The notes beneath the pieces are model-generated. The model made no database searches and had not been told where the DNA came from. It was given only the letters and a program-made list of their open reading frames with translations. A program made the position numbers and the translations under genes. A stretch of DNA of 64,000 nt, from assembly GCA_051294375.1 (NCBI GenBank), contig CM119265.1, positions 12,203,866 to 12,267,865 of the forward strand, read 5' to 3'. Of this stretch, positions 36,342-48,601 are shown in pieces (the first letter of the stretch is position 1; each line of letters opens with the position of its first letter). This DNA comes from Paraspadella gotoi (taxonomy: Eukaryota; Chaetognatha).

Positions 36342-39300
36342 ATGATCGCGACGATGTCGTAAACACCACAATTATTATTTCACCCCGATCCAATAATGTT
36401 TCCTCTCTTTGGAACAGCTCATTTCAACTTTCAACTTCCAATTCCTTTCCTTCACCCATTTCTTCTCTCCCCCCCCCCCCCCCCGCTCAGGCTTCTACGA
36501 GGACCTGGCGTCTCTCGCCGCCACCGACTCTTCCTTCTCGTCTCGATTCGACGCCATTTCTCCGTCCACGATTCCATCGATGGCCAAACGGAGTCGGCCC
36601 ACGAGCTTCGCCGCTTTCCTCGATCAAAACGTGAGATTTAAAATCGATCGACCCCGATTTAAAAAGTTATTTTTTTTTTATTTCTCGTCCGTTCAAGAAT
36701 ACGTGATGGCGAACTCGTGTTGATGTTTTTATAGTAGTGCATAAGTTTAAAATCGATATCGTATTTCATGAATTCGCTCTCCTGATTACCATAAATCGAT
36801 TCTTCTCTCATTTTGTTCGCCACTTTTATCTCGGTCACATCCACTAGTTTTAAAAAGAATAGACTGCCTATTTTGAAATAAAACATTAGTCACTTTCAAT
36901 CGAAATCGATTTCTCTTTGAGGATGTGCAAAAGTTACGCCGGATCGAATCCGTGTCCAACGCCACCATTCTGTGCAATCCATCGGCGCAACCGGAGAATT
37001 GTGCGACTGCTAAACCAAGTGAGTTATTTCAAATAGTTTTTTTAATCAATTGTTCCAAAGATTAAACACAATCATATTTTACTCGATCTAAGCGGAAATA
37101 TTTTTTTCCCTTTATCCAGGTCTTTCAGAAACTCAAAAGTCACTCACGAATCTTTTGCAAATTTTATTCGAGTTTCACTGTCGGCCCGAGATCGAAGAGA
37201 TTTACGAATTTGACGACAAAACCAGGAAACAGTTAAAAGTAATTTTCCTTTTCTATCGGCTTACTTACTTACTTACGTATTTTCATCTTATTTTCAAATT
37301 AAAACTAATTGAATTAAATTGAGAAAGCTTAAAATTTGGGGCCCAGGTGACTTATTATTCAATAATCCGTCCAGGACTTTGAATCGTCCCTTTCGCCGCT
37401 CGATTTTTCCCGTGTCTCTCGATCCAAGATGGAGTCAGTCGTCGTACGCGTCGCCGCCGTCTTCGCCGCCCTCGACTCCGCCGCCAGGAAGATGGGAAAG
37501 AACGAAGAGGAAAGTCCGAAGGAAAGAGAGGAAGAGTCGATGAAGGTGGAGAACGGAGAGAAGGAGGAGGAGGAGGAGGAGGAGGAGGAGGAGGACAAAG
37601 TGGAGAAAGTGAAAAAGATCGATGAAGAGAGTTTAAAAGAGAGAGAGGGAGAGGAAGTGAGGATAAAGAAAGAGGTTAAAGAAGAGACTACGCCAAATAC
37701 AGAGAACGAATGGAACTGGAGAGTCAAGGTGAGATAATGTTAAAATAATAATATCTGTTTATGCTTTTATATTGAAAAAAAAAAAGGAGTGTAAAGTTTT
37801 AAAAATGAAAACTGAGAATGTTATATATAATATATTATAAATATAATATATATAAAAAACAATGCATTAATAAGAAAACAAAAGGTATACGTCTCGTTTC
37901 CAGGAAAGCGACTTTCGTATGTCCCGCCACCTCGTGGAAAGCTGGATTGGCATCAGCAAAAACGCGGCTTCTAACGAAACAAAAGACAATCATTTTTTTC
38001 AACTCAAGAAGCGGCCACGACTGATGGTCGAAAAAAGGGAGACACAAGCAATACGGCAACAGCCTAGTCCTTACAACACTGCCGCAGAGGCTGACAATAC
38101 AATCAATGGAAACCATCACAATCATTTCCTCAATAATAATAACAACAACAACATCGAGGATGAGGAAACAAAGAGTCACGAAACCGTAGACCGCGATGAC
38201 AACGACGACGACAAAGAATCCGTTAAGTTGGAAATCGCTCTGACGAACGGCGACGCCGAGGAAGACGACGAAGACGCCGATCGGAAGCGAGACGCGGAAA
38301 AGTGCCGGTCGGAAAGGGACGCCTGTTTTGATTCGTCGGGCGCGCAGGCGCTGCTCGCTCGGAGAGAAATTGGAGAGATACCAGGTAAGCGGATTAAATT
38401 CATAAAAAAATAAAATATTCTTGAGTCTCGACGGAAAAATGTCACAGTAAACTCGGTGACGCAATGCTTATTTCCGTTTTTTAAAAAAATGGATTTATCG
38501 TGTTTTTTTGTTTTTGTATTTTGTTTTTTTATATTCTTTTTTTTTTACTAGATTACACGCGACTATTGATTTTTTCCTAAGCCGACAGAAGGAATAATTG
38601 TTTTTGTTTGTTAACGTTACGTCATTGAAAGAAATGTTTTAAAGAAAGCTGCACTTCATCTCAGACTCGTGTGGGCGCGAGATTGAAAGCTCCTCCTCTA
38701 ATTGAACGGTTTAATTTGCGCAAGAGTGAAAAAATATTGTCCATTTCGCATTCCACTCCGCCCCCTTTTCCTCCCTTCCCATTCTCCCCCCACCCGCTCG
38801 GGCAATCAGGCGTCCCTCCTTTCCCCGCGTCCCCCTATTTAAACCCCGCCTCTAATTCCTCCGCCTTCCTGCAATACCAACAAGAACTTCAGAAAAACCT
38901 CAACAGCTTCGTTCAGCAACAGTTCAACCTCGCATCTACCTCATCAAATTCTTCGGTGAGTTTCACGATCGTTAAGTTTGATTTTTAGTAGATATTGTAT
39001 GAAACTTCGTATAAACTTCGAGTTCGTATAAAGGGCAACCCGGCTCCATGGCAAGTTCAAGAAATATTGTCAACCGCAATAACGGAAGGATTATTTATTC
39101 TTTCTTTAATAAAAGTTATTACTTTAATGACATTATAAATGTATTTTCTTATTTTTTAAAAAAAGTTTTCTTTTGAAATATGATAAAACAAATAATCTTG
39201 TATCACGTAGAAAGAAACGCGTTGCGTTGCGTCCACATTAGATCATATTTGACATTAAACAATTAATTGAATACACAATCAGTTATTATACCATAACATA

Positions 39301-41168
39301 TGAGTACAATAAGCAGTCTTTTTCCTGAGCCAACTCCGCCCCTTCCGACCCCCCTACCATCAACCACTTCTAGCTTACATCCAAACCCAACGGCGACGTT
39401 CACCCAGACGACGTCGCCGCCCACTCGAGCGACCTTTCTCCGCCGCCGGCGTCCTTGGCGCCGCTGCACGAGCGTCAATTCCGGTCGCCCGAGAGTCCCG
39501 CTTCTCCGGCTTCGGCGGCGTCGAGCTCCAATTTTCAGATGTCGCCGGACGACGCTCTTGCGGCCGGTGGCGCCCTCGCCGCGCTTAATCAATTCAGCGT
39601 GGCGCCGCCCCGAGGACCGGGCATCAGGTGACTGTTACCTTTCTCGTTAACTTTCTCGCAGCAAAGTTTGACAATTTTTTAACTCGGTTTGAAATCATGT
39701 AAATTTAATAATCAACTTTGAAACATGTCCAAAAAATAAATGTTTGCAATGCTAGAGTTCAAATTATTACGCCATCGTTGTGGTTAACGTCATTATACTC
39801 TTCTAATTTTTTGTAATATTTATATATATATAATATATATTATAATATAATATAATATACCCTCTGTTTGCCCCTCAGTCCCTTGACAACGCACCACTCC
39901 ATGCTTGACGGGGCGGTTCTGCTGGAGACTGACAACCCGGACGAGGACGGCACGACGCCCATAGACGCCGCCGAGAAGGACGTGCTCATCCGGCAGGCCG
40001 GACACAAGATTAAGAAACTCTTGGGTTAGTTTTTTTTTTTTTTTTTGAAAATAATAAAAATTCGCAATAATTGTTAGATATTTTTTTCAAAAAAAGTCGT
40101 TTCTTCATATTGAAGAAAAAATATCTGGCCACTTGATCGGTGTGCTGTTGTCCACAATATCACGTTTTTAAAACGTATGTATTTTTTTAAAAAAATTTTC
40201 GGAAAATTTGTTTCACCTTTCACAGAATATCAAATAAATCCCTGGATCACGGCCTCACAATGCGCTCAACGTCACCTCATGCCTCCCATAAGCAAACACA
40301 GTGAGTTTTTCTCATTGAACCTTTTTTTTTGTCTGCGTGAGTCTGTGTTTTCATTCGCGTTCCATTCCTCTACTCACAAGGAATGAGCATCCTTTCTGGG
40401 ACGAATTACGACAAAGTAACCCGTTATCCGGTTTGCGTGGCCAAAGCTTGGCTCAAAAAAATGGCCCGACTGGGTTTCGGGCAGCTGGAGGGCCACGCGG
40501 GCGCCGGTTCGGCGGGCAGTAAGCGGACGGGCCTCTACTTTCGCAAGACGCCGTCGGCTCAATTGGGAGAGGATCAGCATCAGATCCTCAAGACTCTGCG
40601 CATCTCCAAGGAAGACTACGACAGATGCTTCAACAAACCCCCGGGGGAGGTGCAGGTGAGAACTGATTAAATAAAAATCATTGAAAGTAAGTGATAGCAG
40701 CCTCAGTGGCTCACCTCGCCATACGGGATGTTGTTTTTCAAGTGCGTCTGGATGTATAACATTTTCATTTACAATTACATTTTCACTTTTTTTCTTTACC
40801 AGACGACAACTTCTTCGGGCGGCTCTCGTGGTCGTGGCCGCGGCAGCCGAAGTAGTGGGATGCTGGGCCGCGGCGGAGCGCACCTCTCCGCCCACAACAT
40901 GATCAACCTGATGATGAAGTCGGAAGGATCTGAGTTTCCCGAAGGCCTCGTGCTCCCCTTCCCGTCGCCGTCGACGCCGCATCTCAGCAATCCCCTCGCC
41001 GCCGCGGCAGCTGCCGCCGCTGTCCGGTCACCTGCCTCGCCGACGAATCACTTTGACCCGCAGACGTTTCGCGCCGCCAGCGCCGCCGCCGCTGCGGCGA
41101 ATGGTTTCAGTATGAAGCTAATTCCTGGATACTCAAAATGGAAGCTCAAAGACATCATGATGGAATGA
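34272..41168 (+). CDS. DUF3987-like protein, 16 coding exons
   Basis: Exons: 34272-34326, 34464-34571, 34772-34854, 35042-35198, 36172-36297, 36491-36630, 36922-37018, 37120-37238, 37375-37728, 37904-38384, 38810-38955, 39374-39627, 39879-40024, 40226-40300, 40381-40655, 40803-41168. All phases agree, giving 993 residues. Residues about 55-300 resemble DUF3987, a family linked to primase/helicase-type proteins in bacteria and mobile elements. Evidence is FLYPSGPIRRLIDDV, ALFPLLACSAALVSRVKV and WREPLTFWGGVISEPASKKS, where the P-loop position has KKS and lacks the GK of a classic Walker A. After an acidic poly-Glu insert comes VVVRVAAVFAAL, like the C-terminal helical part of that family. A second conserved-looking block (about residues 710-870: INPWITASQCAQRHLMPP, VCVAKAWLKKMARLGFGQLE) and an Ala-rich tail follow. 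Function is unknown. The gene model is strong; the family call is moderate and unverified by search. Confidence 0.8.
36299..36339. repeat. (GA)n microsatellite beginning at a splice donor
   Basis: A GA run starts within about 5 bases of the donor of exon 36172-36297, so repeat-length changes lie next to the splice site. Confidence 0.9.
39022..39064 (+). repeat. Dispersed 43-bp element, copy 1
   Basis: Matches 43805-43847 at 41 of 43 positions in the same orientation. It lies in the intron after exon 38810-38955. It is not coding here and is probably a fragment of a dispersed repeat family. Confidence 0.75.
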
Positions 41169-42299
41169 GAGAGTGAGAGAGTGAGAGTGAGAGAGCGAGT
41201 GGGTGAATATACGATGAAGGAAGTGTATGATTGACATCTAAACGCAAATTGTGCTTATATTTCAAAATGCTTAAGATTTATGATAACTGCATTGGGTGAG
41301 CAGAAATAACTGAAAGTAAATGAATAAAATCATATTTAAGAGATACCAAAATATCACGGTGAAGAAACAAATTTTTTGCTCACCCAAAACTCAATTTTTC
41401 TGCCCGCCTTCGGTGAAATATTTTCATTTATGATTGTTTTGTTATATTTTTTTCATTAATTTTTTATTAAACCTTTCCCTTTAATTTCGTTTCTGAACTT
41501 GTGTTTCGAGCCTAACTGAAATTGCTAGTCATTCACAAAAACGATGGGAATTATAAAATATCTATTCCAAATCAAATAGAAGCTGGTCGATTGTAAAGAA
41601 CGATAATTTAAACTGGTAACGAAAAAATCCACGGCGAAACTTAAAAAAAAAAACAACTCGTGTTTCATTAAGGTAAAAAATGATTGACTTGATACTAGAA
41701 CTGGGTAATTTTATAGACGAGAATATTATGGTACAGGCGGTATGGTTAACAGGCAATTCGAATCCGTACCGTTTTTTGACTGGCATTTTTCAATTCGATC
41801 ATTTTATTTAGGGGAATAAAGAGTTACTACTGTAGTTGGCAATAAAGTGAATTTCTGTTTCACTAATGTCGTTATTTTTCAGAAAATAAAGACATCATTC
41901 GCGATCGCCTGTTTACAAGGTGATCATAATAAAAAAACACGAAGAATACAAAACGTTTTCGGGAACAACTGAAGCGAGTAAAGTTTACAGCGTGTACGAA
42001 CTTTCACTGTAAAAACACGAACAAGAATGAAATTAGAAAAAGGTTCAATTTTTTTCGTTGCCTCGAAAAATGAAAATAAACCTTCTTCGCTTTGTAATTT
42101 TGTTAAAATGAAAGCGTCTATTGACTAATTGCTAGAGTACTTGGGAGTAAACACGTTTTGAGTTTAGTAAACATCGCAATTCAAGTGAGTCTCAGAAAAA
42201 AAAAATTTTCTCGCAATCTTCGAAAAAAATTTTTGTTTGCGGTTACTGACGATGTCGTTGCCATGGAGATTGATCGATTCGACGAAACCCATCGAAAGA
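41169..42299. other. Convergent intergenic region
   Basis: AT-rich 3' flanks shared by the DUF3987-like gene (+) and synaptotagmin (-). A TTTATT (AATAAA on the minus strand) near 41804 could serve synaptotagmin. No gene seen. Confidence 0.6.
41323..41328 (+). terminator. Candidate polyadenylation signal AATAAA
   Basis: Canonical hexamer 155 bases after the stop codon of the DUF3987-like gene. This is the first good candidate in its 3' region. Confidence 0.55.
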
Positions 42300-45200
42300 T
42301 CAATAAACGGAGTGCCACCTGGCGATGGCGCTCTTGGCGTTAACCATGTCTTGCCAGTGTTCTCGCTCGTCGCCGAGAGCCTCCGGCCCCAATTCAATGC
42401 GGCCGATCATCTGCTTTTGACCCAAGAGGGCGTTGTCGATTACGGCGACCTGTGGTGATTCGTGGAGAAGAAAAGACAATATAGGGTGATCTATTTGGAG
42501 ATGTTTGCAACATTTATCTTTAAACGACCCTATTGTATTTATCTTTTTTTTTCACATCCCTTCTTTTTTTTTTTTTTAAATGTTTTATTTCCAAATACTC
42601 TACTGTAACGAATTTTTCTGAATAATCGCCAAAAAAATTACGGACAATGGTATGGTTTTATTTGTAGAGTGGCAAAATGGGAATTTTTTTGCCTCGACGA
42701 TTTCCTTCCTATAAATCTTCACAAAAGCCGCTCACCTCCAGACAGACGTTGGGGAGAAACTCTTTCCCCAGTTGAAAGACGAGCGCCTCGTTGAAGGCCG
42801 GGTTCAGGGTATTCGTCTTTGTAGAAGTCTTTTTCTTTTTCAGTCTCTTTCCCGCGAAACTCAGCGACACCTGTGGATAAATATAGAAAGGGGGTGAGAA
42901 TGAGGGAGAATGGAACAGGAATGAGCAGGTCATTTGGTTGAGGGAATTGGGGTGAAAAGAAAGCGGTTCGATGACAATGGACGTATGATACAAGTTTATG
43001 TTTGAGAAAATTAAAAGAAATCATATAATTCTTAAGGAAATTAACTGAAAAAAATGAAAAAGGCGCCACTTTCATTTTTTGAGTACAAAAGGACTAAACT
43101 ACATTAGAAAATGTTACTTGAACGTCAAAGATAATTAAGCGGAAGTAAGTGCGAGAAAAAAAAACCGAGCGCCGGCAATAACGACCTAAAAGGGAGACGA
43201 GTTAACGACCATTCAACCGGAAATAGAAACTGACGCGTGAAAACGTTAGCCTCGTTTTAATATCCGGGTTGACAAGAGAAAATTATTCGCACCGACCCTC
43301 ACCTTGACGTAAGGATCCGCCGATGGCTTTTCCTCCTCGATCGGCTTCAAGTTTCGCGCTTTCATGACAACCACAGTGAGACGCTCGGCGCTCTGGAAGG
43401 GGCGTGGCCGAGTGTGGGTAGTTTGTGGGGAAAGTATGGGGAGATACGTATGGAAAGGAGGTCAATTTTGTTAAAGGTTAAACTCTGGCGACTCAAATTG
43501 ACCTCGGTCAGTTGGATAACATTGGTCACAAAGTTTTGTTTTTTTTCGTATTTATAAAACTGAGGGCGGTCTTTACTTTTAGGAAACTTAGTTACCGGAA
43601 GATAAGCGAGCGAGAACATGACGTCTCCCTTGACGCGCTTCTGCTTCTCGAAGGAGGCGCCGCGATCTTGCAGCGCTAGCGCCTTCCACACGTCGACCTT
43701 GGAGGAAAAGTCGACGCCGCCCAGCGGGATGGTCGCCTGATGGGGAGGGCGCGGTGAGCCTTTCGTGAAATAACATCGAAAACAAGCTGATTTCTTAGCG
43801 TCGGGTTCGTATAAAGGGCAACCCGGCGCCATGGCAAATTCAAGAAAAATCAGTGCCGCCCTCTGGCTGAAAGCAACAATATCCTTAATTGACAGTTTCT
43901 CCTTAAAATCCCATTTTCTCTCTGATCTCTCATCCAGCAACCACCAACTGCTCATAATGCAACTATATCTTATTTTCTTTCCCATTTAAGTATCCATTTT
44001 CAAACACCAACAATTATCGCTCCAACACAAACACCAACCTTCCCTATCACCAATCCTCCCTCAAATCACCGGTTCGACCCCAAATCACCAATCCTCCCTC
44101 GAATCACCGGTCCGACCCCAAATCACCAACCTCCATCAAATCACCGTCCGACCCCAAATCACCAACCCTCCTCAAATCACCGTCCGACCCCAAATCACCA
44201 ACCCTCCCTCAAATCACCGGTCCAGCCCCAAATCACCAACCCTCCTCAAATCACCGGTCCGACCCCAAATCACCAACCTCCCTCAAAAATCACGGTCCGA
44301 CCCCAAATCACCAACCCTCCCTCAAATCACCGGTCCGACCCCAAATCACCTGTCCGATGCACTCGTCCCTCGAGTATTGATCGTAGTCATAGACGAGGAT
44401 CTCCAACGTCTTCGTGTGGATGTCGGCGGCGGCGACGTCGAAGGCAAACTCCTCCTCCCACGCCGGGTCGGTCGTGCCGCGCCGGGTCCGAGACTGGAGC
44501 TGAGGGCGCCGACCCGGGAGCAGCGCCAAGCGGCAGTAGGGCGAGGCCGTTCCTGGAATGATTTTGAGGGAGTCGAAAGGTCGTAAGGGGGGGCGGGAAG
44601 GGGAGTTTGAAAAGAGAAGGGTGGAAAGAAAACTTGAGTTAACGTCAGAGAGAAATACAGAGTCCATCAAACAGATTTACTGACAGACACATAGACAGAG
44701 TGACAGTTAGACAGCCACAAAGAAAGTCGCACAAAGAAACAGAAACAAAGACGAACAGGAAGAAAGAAAGATAGAGACATTAAAAGCCAAATAACGAAAA
44801 TGAGAAAATGACAGACAGAGAGATAGACTAACAGAAAACAGAATAAATCCCATACCAGAAAAGTCTCTGGGCACGAGTCCTTGCGCCTCCAGCAGCTTCA
44901 CCGTGAGGACGTTGGTCTCGGCCTCGAATTTGAGGACGACGTGGACGGAGCCGAGATCGACCTCCTCCGCGTGGGAGGCGCCGCTCGCCTCGCTGAAAAA
45001 TGACAGGGGGCGTGGAATTGGGGATTAAAGTAATATAAAAAAAATATTTGTTATTTTTGTTTTTTGTTTGTTTTTAATTTTGTTATCTTTGATTTTCGGT
45101 AGCCGGTTTACGTTTTTGATTATTGGCTTTTTGTTGTGTGCTAATCTTTGTTGTTTTTGCCGATTTATGTCAATTCGTCCACATTGGATAGCCACAGCGT

Positions 45201-48200
45201 CATCGTAGTTAGTCGTTAAGTTTCATTCGTCTAATTGCATTCGATTGCATTTCTTGATATCAGACTCGCTCACTCTTTGTAAATGTTGGGGTCGATCTTT
45301 CCCGTCGCTCCTTTCATCGATTTCGAGCCGAGAGATGGCGCCTTCGTCTTCGCCCTGGTTCCGCAGCCTACCGCCACCACGTCGGAGCAAGTCCGACCGC
45401 CCCCGCTGCCGCCGACGCCGCCCCCGACGCCGCTGGCAACAGGAACGGAAGTGCCGCTGGCCAGAGTGTCGGCGCTGATGAAAAAAACAATTTGAAAATA
45501 AAAGATAGAAATCGATTGTTCAATTTGGGGTGGAAAAAATGGAGATTAAAAAACGTAAAAATGTAAAAGAAAAAAGCTATTAATACTCTTGAATTTTTTA
45601 ACCGTGACTACGCGTTTTTAAATAAATGAAGGAATGCGAAGGAATAATGGAAGAGAAACCTGTGCATTGACGAAGCTCCGTGAGCGTCGCTGAATTCGTC
45701 CTCGCCGCCGCTGCTGTCCACAGATTTGTTCTTTGTCGACTGGAAAGTAAATACGAATCTTAAACATTTATTTACATCGTATAAATAATGTAAAAATTTC
45801 AAGCAATTTCTTGTTTTGTTATATTACATAACATTTCAAAAATCTTAAAAGGTTAAATACATTTTTATATAAATATTTAATTCAATTACGAGCTTGATTT
45901 AATATATTGATACGTCATATGATGTGGAGCGGGGTATCAGTGAAAGTATTTTTTATAATTTGATCGTTTTGATAACTAACTTAGCTATTTTTATAGACAG
46001 TCAACTTGAGATAAAATAGATTGCCTCTAACTTGACCCTGATATTAACCATAACTCAGACCTTGCTCCGTAGCGACAACTCGCTGCTCTGACGCTTGAAT
46101 TCCTCCGGGACCCAAAATTTTCCTACGACGTCATGAGCCGCAGCTGTCTTGCCAGGGTCGATCGCCTGAGGGGGGGGGAAGGAGGAAAGGGGGGAAATTG
46201 AAAATGGGAGTTAAGACAGATAATGTTAAGACAACCAGTGAAACACTAACATATATTTAATATAAGGCAAAAGAAAGAAAAGAAAAAGTAAAAATGAAAA
46301 GAAGAAACGCATGGAAAGCGAACATCTAAAAGAAAAGAAAATTAAAGAAAAGAAAAGAAAATTAAAGAAAAGAAAATTAAAGAAAAGAAAAGAAAAGAAA
46401 AGAAAAGAAAAAAGGAAAAAATAAGGAAAAAAAGTAAGGAATGGCTAAAGGATAGATGATATAAATCTGACGGAGGATCTAGACGTCAAATGGCAAATTA
46501 GAAGAGGAAAAAGTGAAACGCAGAGCTGAAACTATGATAAATGGGAAACGCCATAGAAGATTCGTTATCGTTAATGACGGTGGTTATCGGTTTTTCCGAA
46601 CGAGAAGCGGAAGATTAAAAGAGAGGAAACAAAAAAGGAATAAAAAGAAAAGAGAGACAGCTTTTTTCATGCTCTTCTGTGACGCACGTGACGGGAAAAG
46701 GGCACGTTTCGTTCGAATAACCTTTTTGTCAGAAAAAGACAGAATAAAAGAAATGAGAAACAAAAGGAAATCGATGACGCCCGTGTTTAAAAAAAAATAT
46801 TTTTTAGACAAAGGTGATGCGTAAAATAACTTGCGGACAAAGAGTCGAAAGTCATATTGCTACGACGATGGGTTTTCACGAAAATCAGCCGCAGAAGAGC
46901 ACCCCAAACCATCCCTGTCGAAGGTGACATCAATGAATGACAAATCAAGTGGGCAAAAATGGCAGAACGAGAATGCCAAATCAAGTTGGCGAAAATGAAT
47001 CTGAGAGCGGCACCTGAAACGCTTTATTAAATCTCCCTCGAATCGAACTTTATGATTACGAAAGAGATAATAGGATATTGACAATTCGATCTCATCTCTT
47101 TTTTCCATCTCTCTTCCGATTACGCTGCCAGAATATTAGATAACCACTCCCCCCACTTTCCCCCCCTTTTCGAAAACGTAAGGATCGAATTTCGTCGACC
47201 ACCTGAGTTCTCCCGAGTCTCTCATCTCTAGAGATTAAGCCGCTGGAGATGTCAAGCGGAGAAACCCCGGGGATCAAATGGTCATTTCCCATTGGACTTA
47301 ATCACTTCTTGAGCCAAATCTAGTAACTGGCTCAATTTACCATAAAACTAGAGAGTTCGCCACCGATTATCTCAGAGGCGTTTCACATGCCTCAGACCTT
47401 GCGTTGTATAGATGCTCCCTCTATTTTCAGAAGACAATACTAACAATATTAAATATGAAAGAAAGCAACAAATAATGATAATAATAATCGTCGTACGTGA
47501 GGAATTAGTTATACAGACACCACACACTGGCACAGAAAGAAACATAGTTCGACAGAGAGTCGAAAAAAAAAAAGACCCAAAAAATCTTCAAGAAAGCCCA
47601 CGGCGTCCCTACTCACTTGTATCGCTGTGAGGGGCACGCCGTTACGGCAGTCATCCTTTTGACGCTTGGCGGTGACGCAAGCTTGCCACGAAGTCGCTTC
47701 GGCGACGTCGTCGCTGGCGGCACCCTCGCTGACCACGCCTTCCAGAGAACCGGCGCTCTCGATTGAATCGGCGCCGTCTTGGAAGCAGGCGGCGCGGTCC
47801 GGGTTAGAAGATGACTTCCGGACTGGAGAGGGGTGTGGTGAACAGTAAGTAAATGAATACGATCGAAAATCAAGCAATCAAGCAATCAAGCTTTCGGACA
47901 ATCACCTCGAGAATTGACTGACGGTAAGATGGAGCCGATAGCATTTCCGAGAGATGAAGACAAACTTTTGTGTCTGAAAAAAAAAAGTATTATAGATCCC
48001 GTATCCCCGATGAATTATAATTAATATAAGTTACCTGATGCTGAACAGTTTTCTCAGATTATCTTTGTGGGTTTTGTCTTGTTCAACGTCGTCGCCGCCT
48101 TCGCCGGCGCTTCTCTCTTCCACCGACGCCAACCCTTCAGTCTCGGCGAGGTCCTTTGCAAAAAGTCCCATCATTAATTAATAATTATATAGTTTTTACA

Positions 48201-48601
48201 GCAATACTAACTTTAAAAAAAGACGCGAAAGTTAACTCAAAATCCCTTCTAAACTCAAACCTCCTTAGAGCTCCTCAAACCTTCACTGGTAATAAACATA
48301 ATTTACCAAAATTTGAAGTTAAATGTATAATTGTATATGTTTCTACATTAATTCACTTAAAAATCGCAAAATCGTTTTCTAGCCTAGAAAGGATTCGTTC
48401 CAAACCGGTCCTTACCTTATGACGTTGCGCCTCCAACAAATTCCTCTCGTACCAATTCAATCTGTACTTTTTCGAACAAAAGATGTAAAGGATGAAAGCA
48501 GAGAGTAGGAGACATAAGACGGTGAGACCGACGCAGGCCGCCACCAGAGGCGCGCTCGGCGTCGACCACTTGAAACCGGGAATCGCGTTGGGAGGCGACA
48601 T
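42300..48601 (-). CDS. Synaptotagmin family protein (TM + C2A + C2B), 13 coding exons
   Basis: Exons on the minus strand: 48416-48601, 48035-48153, 47906-47973, 47617-47822, 46061-46165, 45660-45739, 45274-45474, 44856-44992, 44350-44552, 43596-43736, 43303-43392, 42736-42870, 42300-42449. Phases agree throughout, giving 606 residues. Exon 1 has a luminal stub and one membrane helix (VAACVGLTVLCLLLSAFILY), then CSKKYR. A long Ser/Gly linker reaches KIDPNIYK. C2A starts near VHVVLKFEAETNVLTVKLL and C2B near ERLTVVVMKARNLKP. The C-terminal IARWHSVY is the synaptotagmin WHxL-type end. Calcium ligands are incomplete: C2A has Asp at the first, third and fourth sites but Ser and Glu at the others; C2B loop 3 reads VIDNALLGQKQ. 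It is probably a calcium-insensitive vesicle-trafficking synaptotagmin, of the Syt12 or Syt4 kind. Exon 46061-46165 uses an unusual GTCTGA donor. Confidence 0.9.
43805..43847 (+). repeat. Dispersed 43-bp element, copy 2
   Basis: 41 of 43 identities with 39022-39064. It lies in the synaptotagmin intron 43737-44349, antisense to that gene. Confidence 0.75.
44048..44349. repeat. Minisatellite of about 38-bp units abutting a splice donor
   Basis: About eight units, each combining CTCAAATCACCGG and TCCGACCCCAAATCACC. The array fills the half of the intron next to exon 44350-44552 and ends exactly at its donor. Read on the gene strand, the donor GTGATTTGGGGTCGG is the first copy of the repeat. Confidence 0.9.
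46279..46430. repeat. (GAAAA)n-type low-complexity tract in a synaptotagmin intron
   Basis: Imperfect GAAAA/ATTAAAG repeats on the plus strand in the intron between exons 47617-47822 and 46061-46165. Confidence 0.85.

Noticed and set aside
37835-38464. 209-codon minus-strand ORF rich in Val, Phe and Leu
   Set aside because: It is the antisense shadow of the Asp/Asn/Glu-rich exon 37904-38384 of the DUF3987-like gene, which has correct splice sites and phase.
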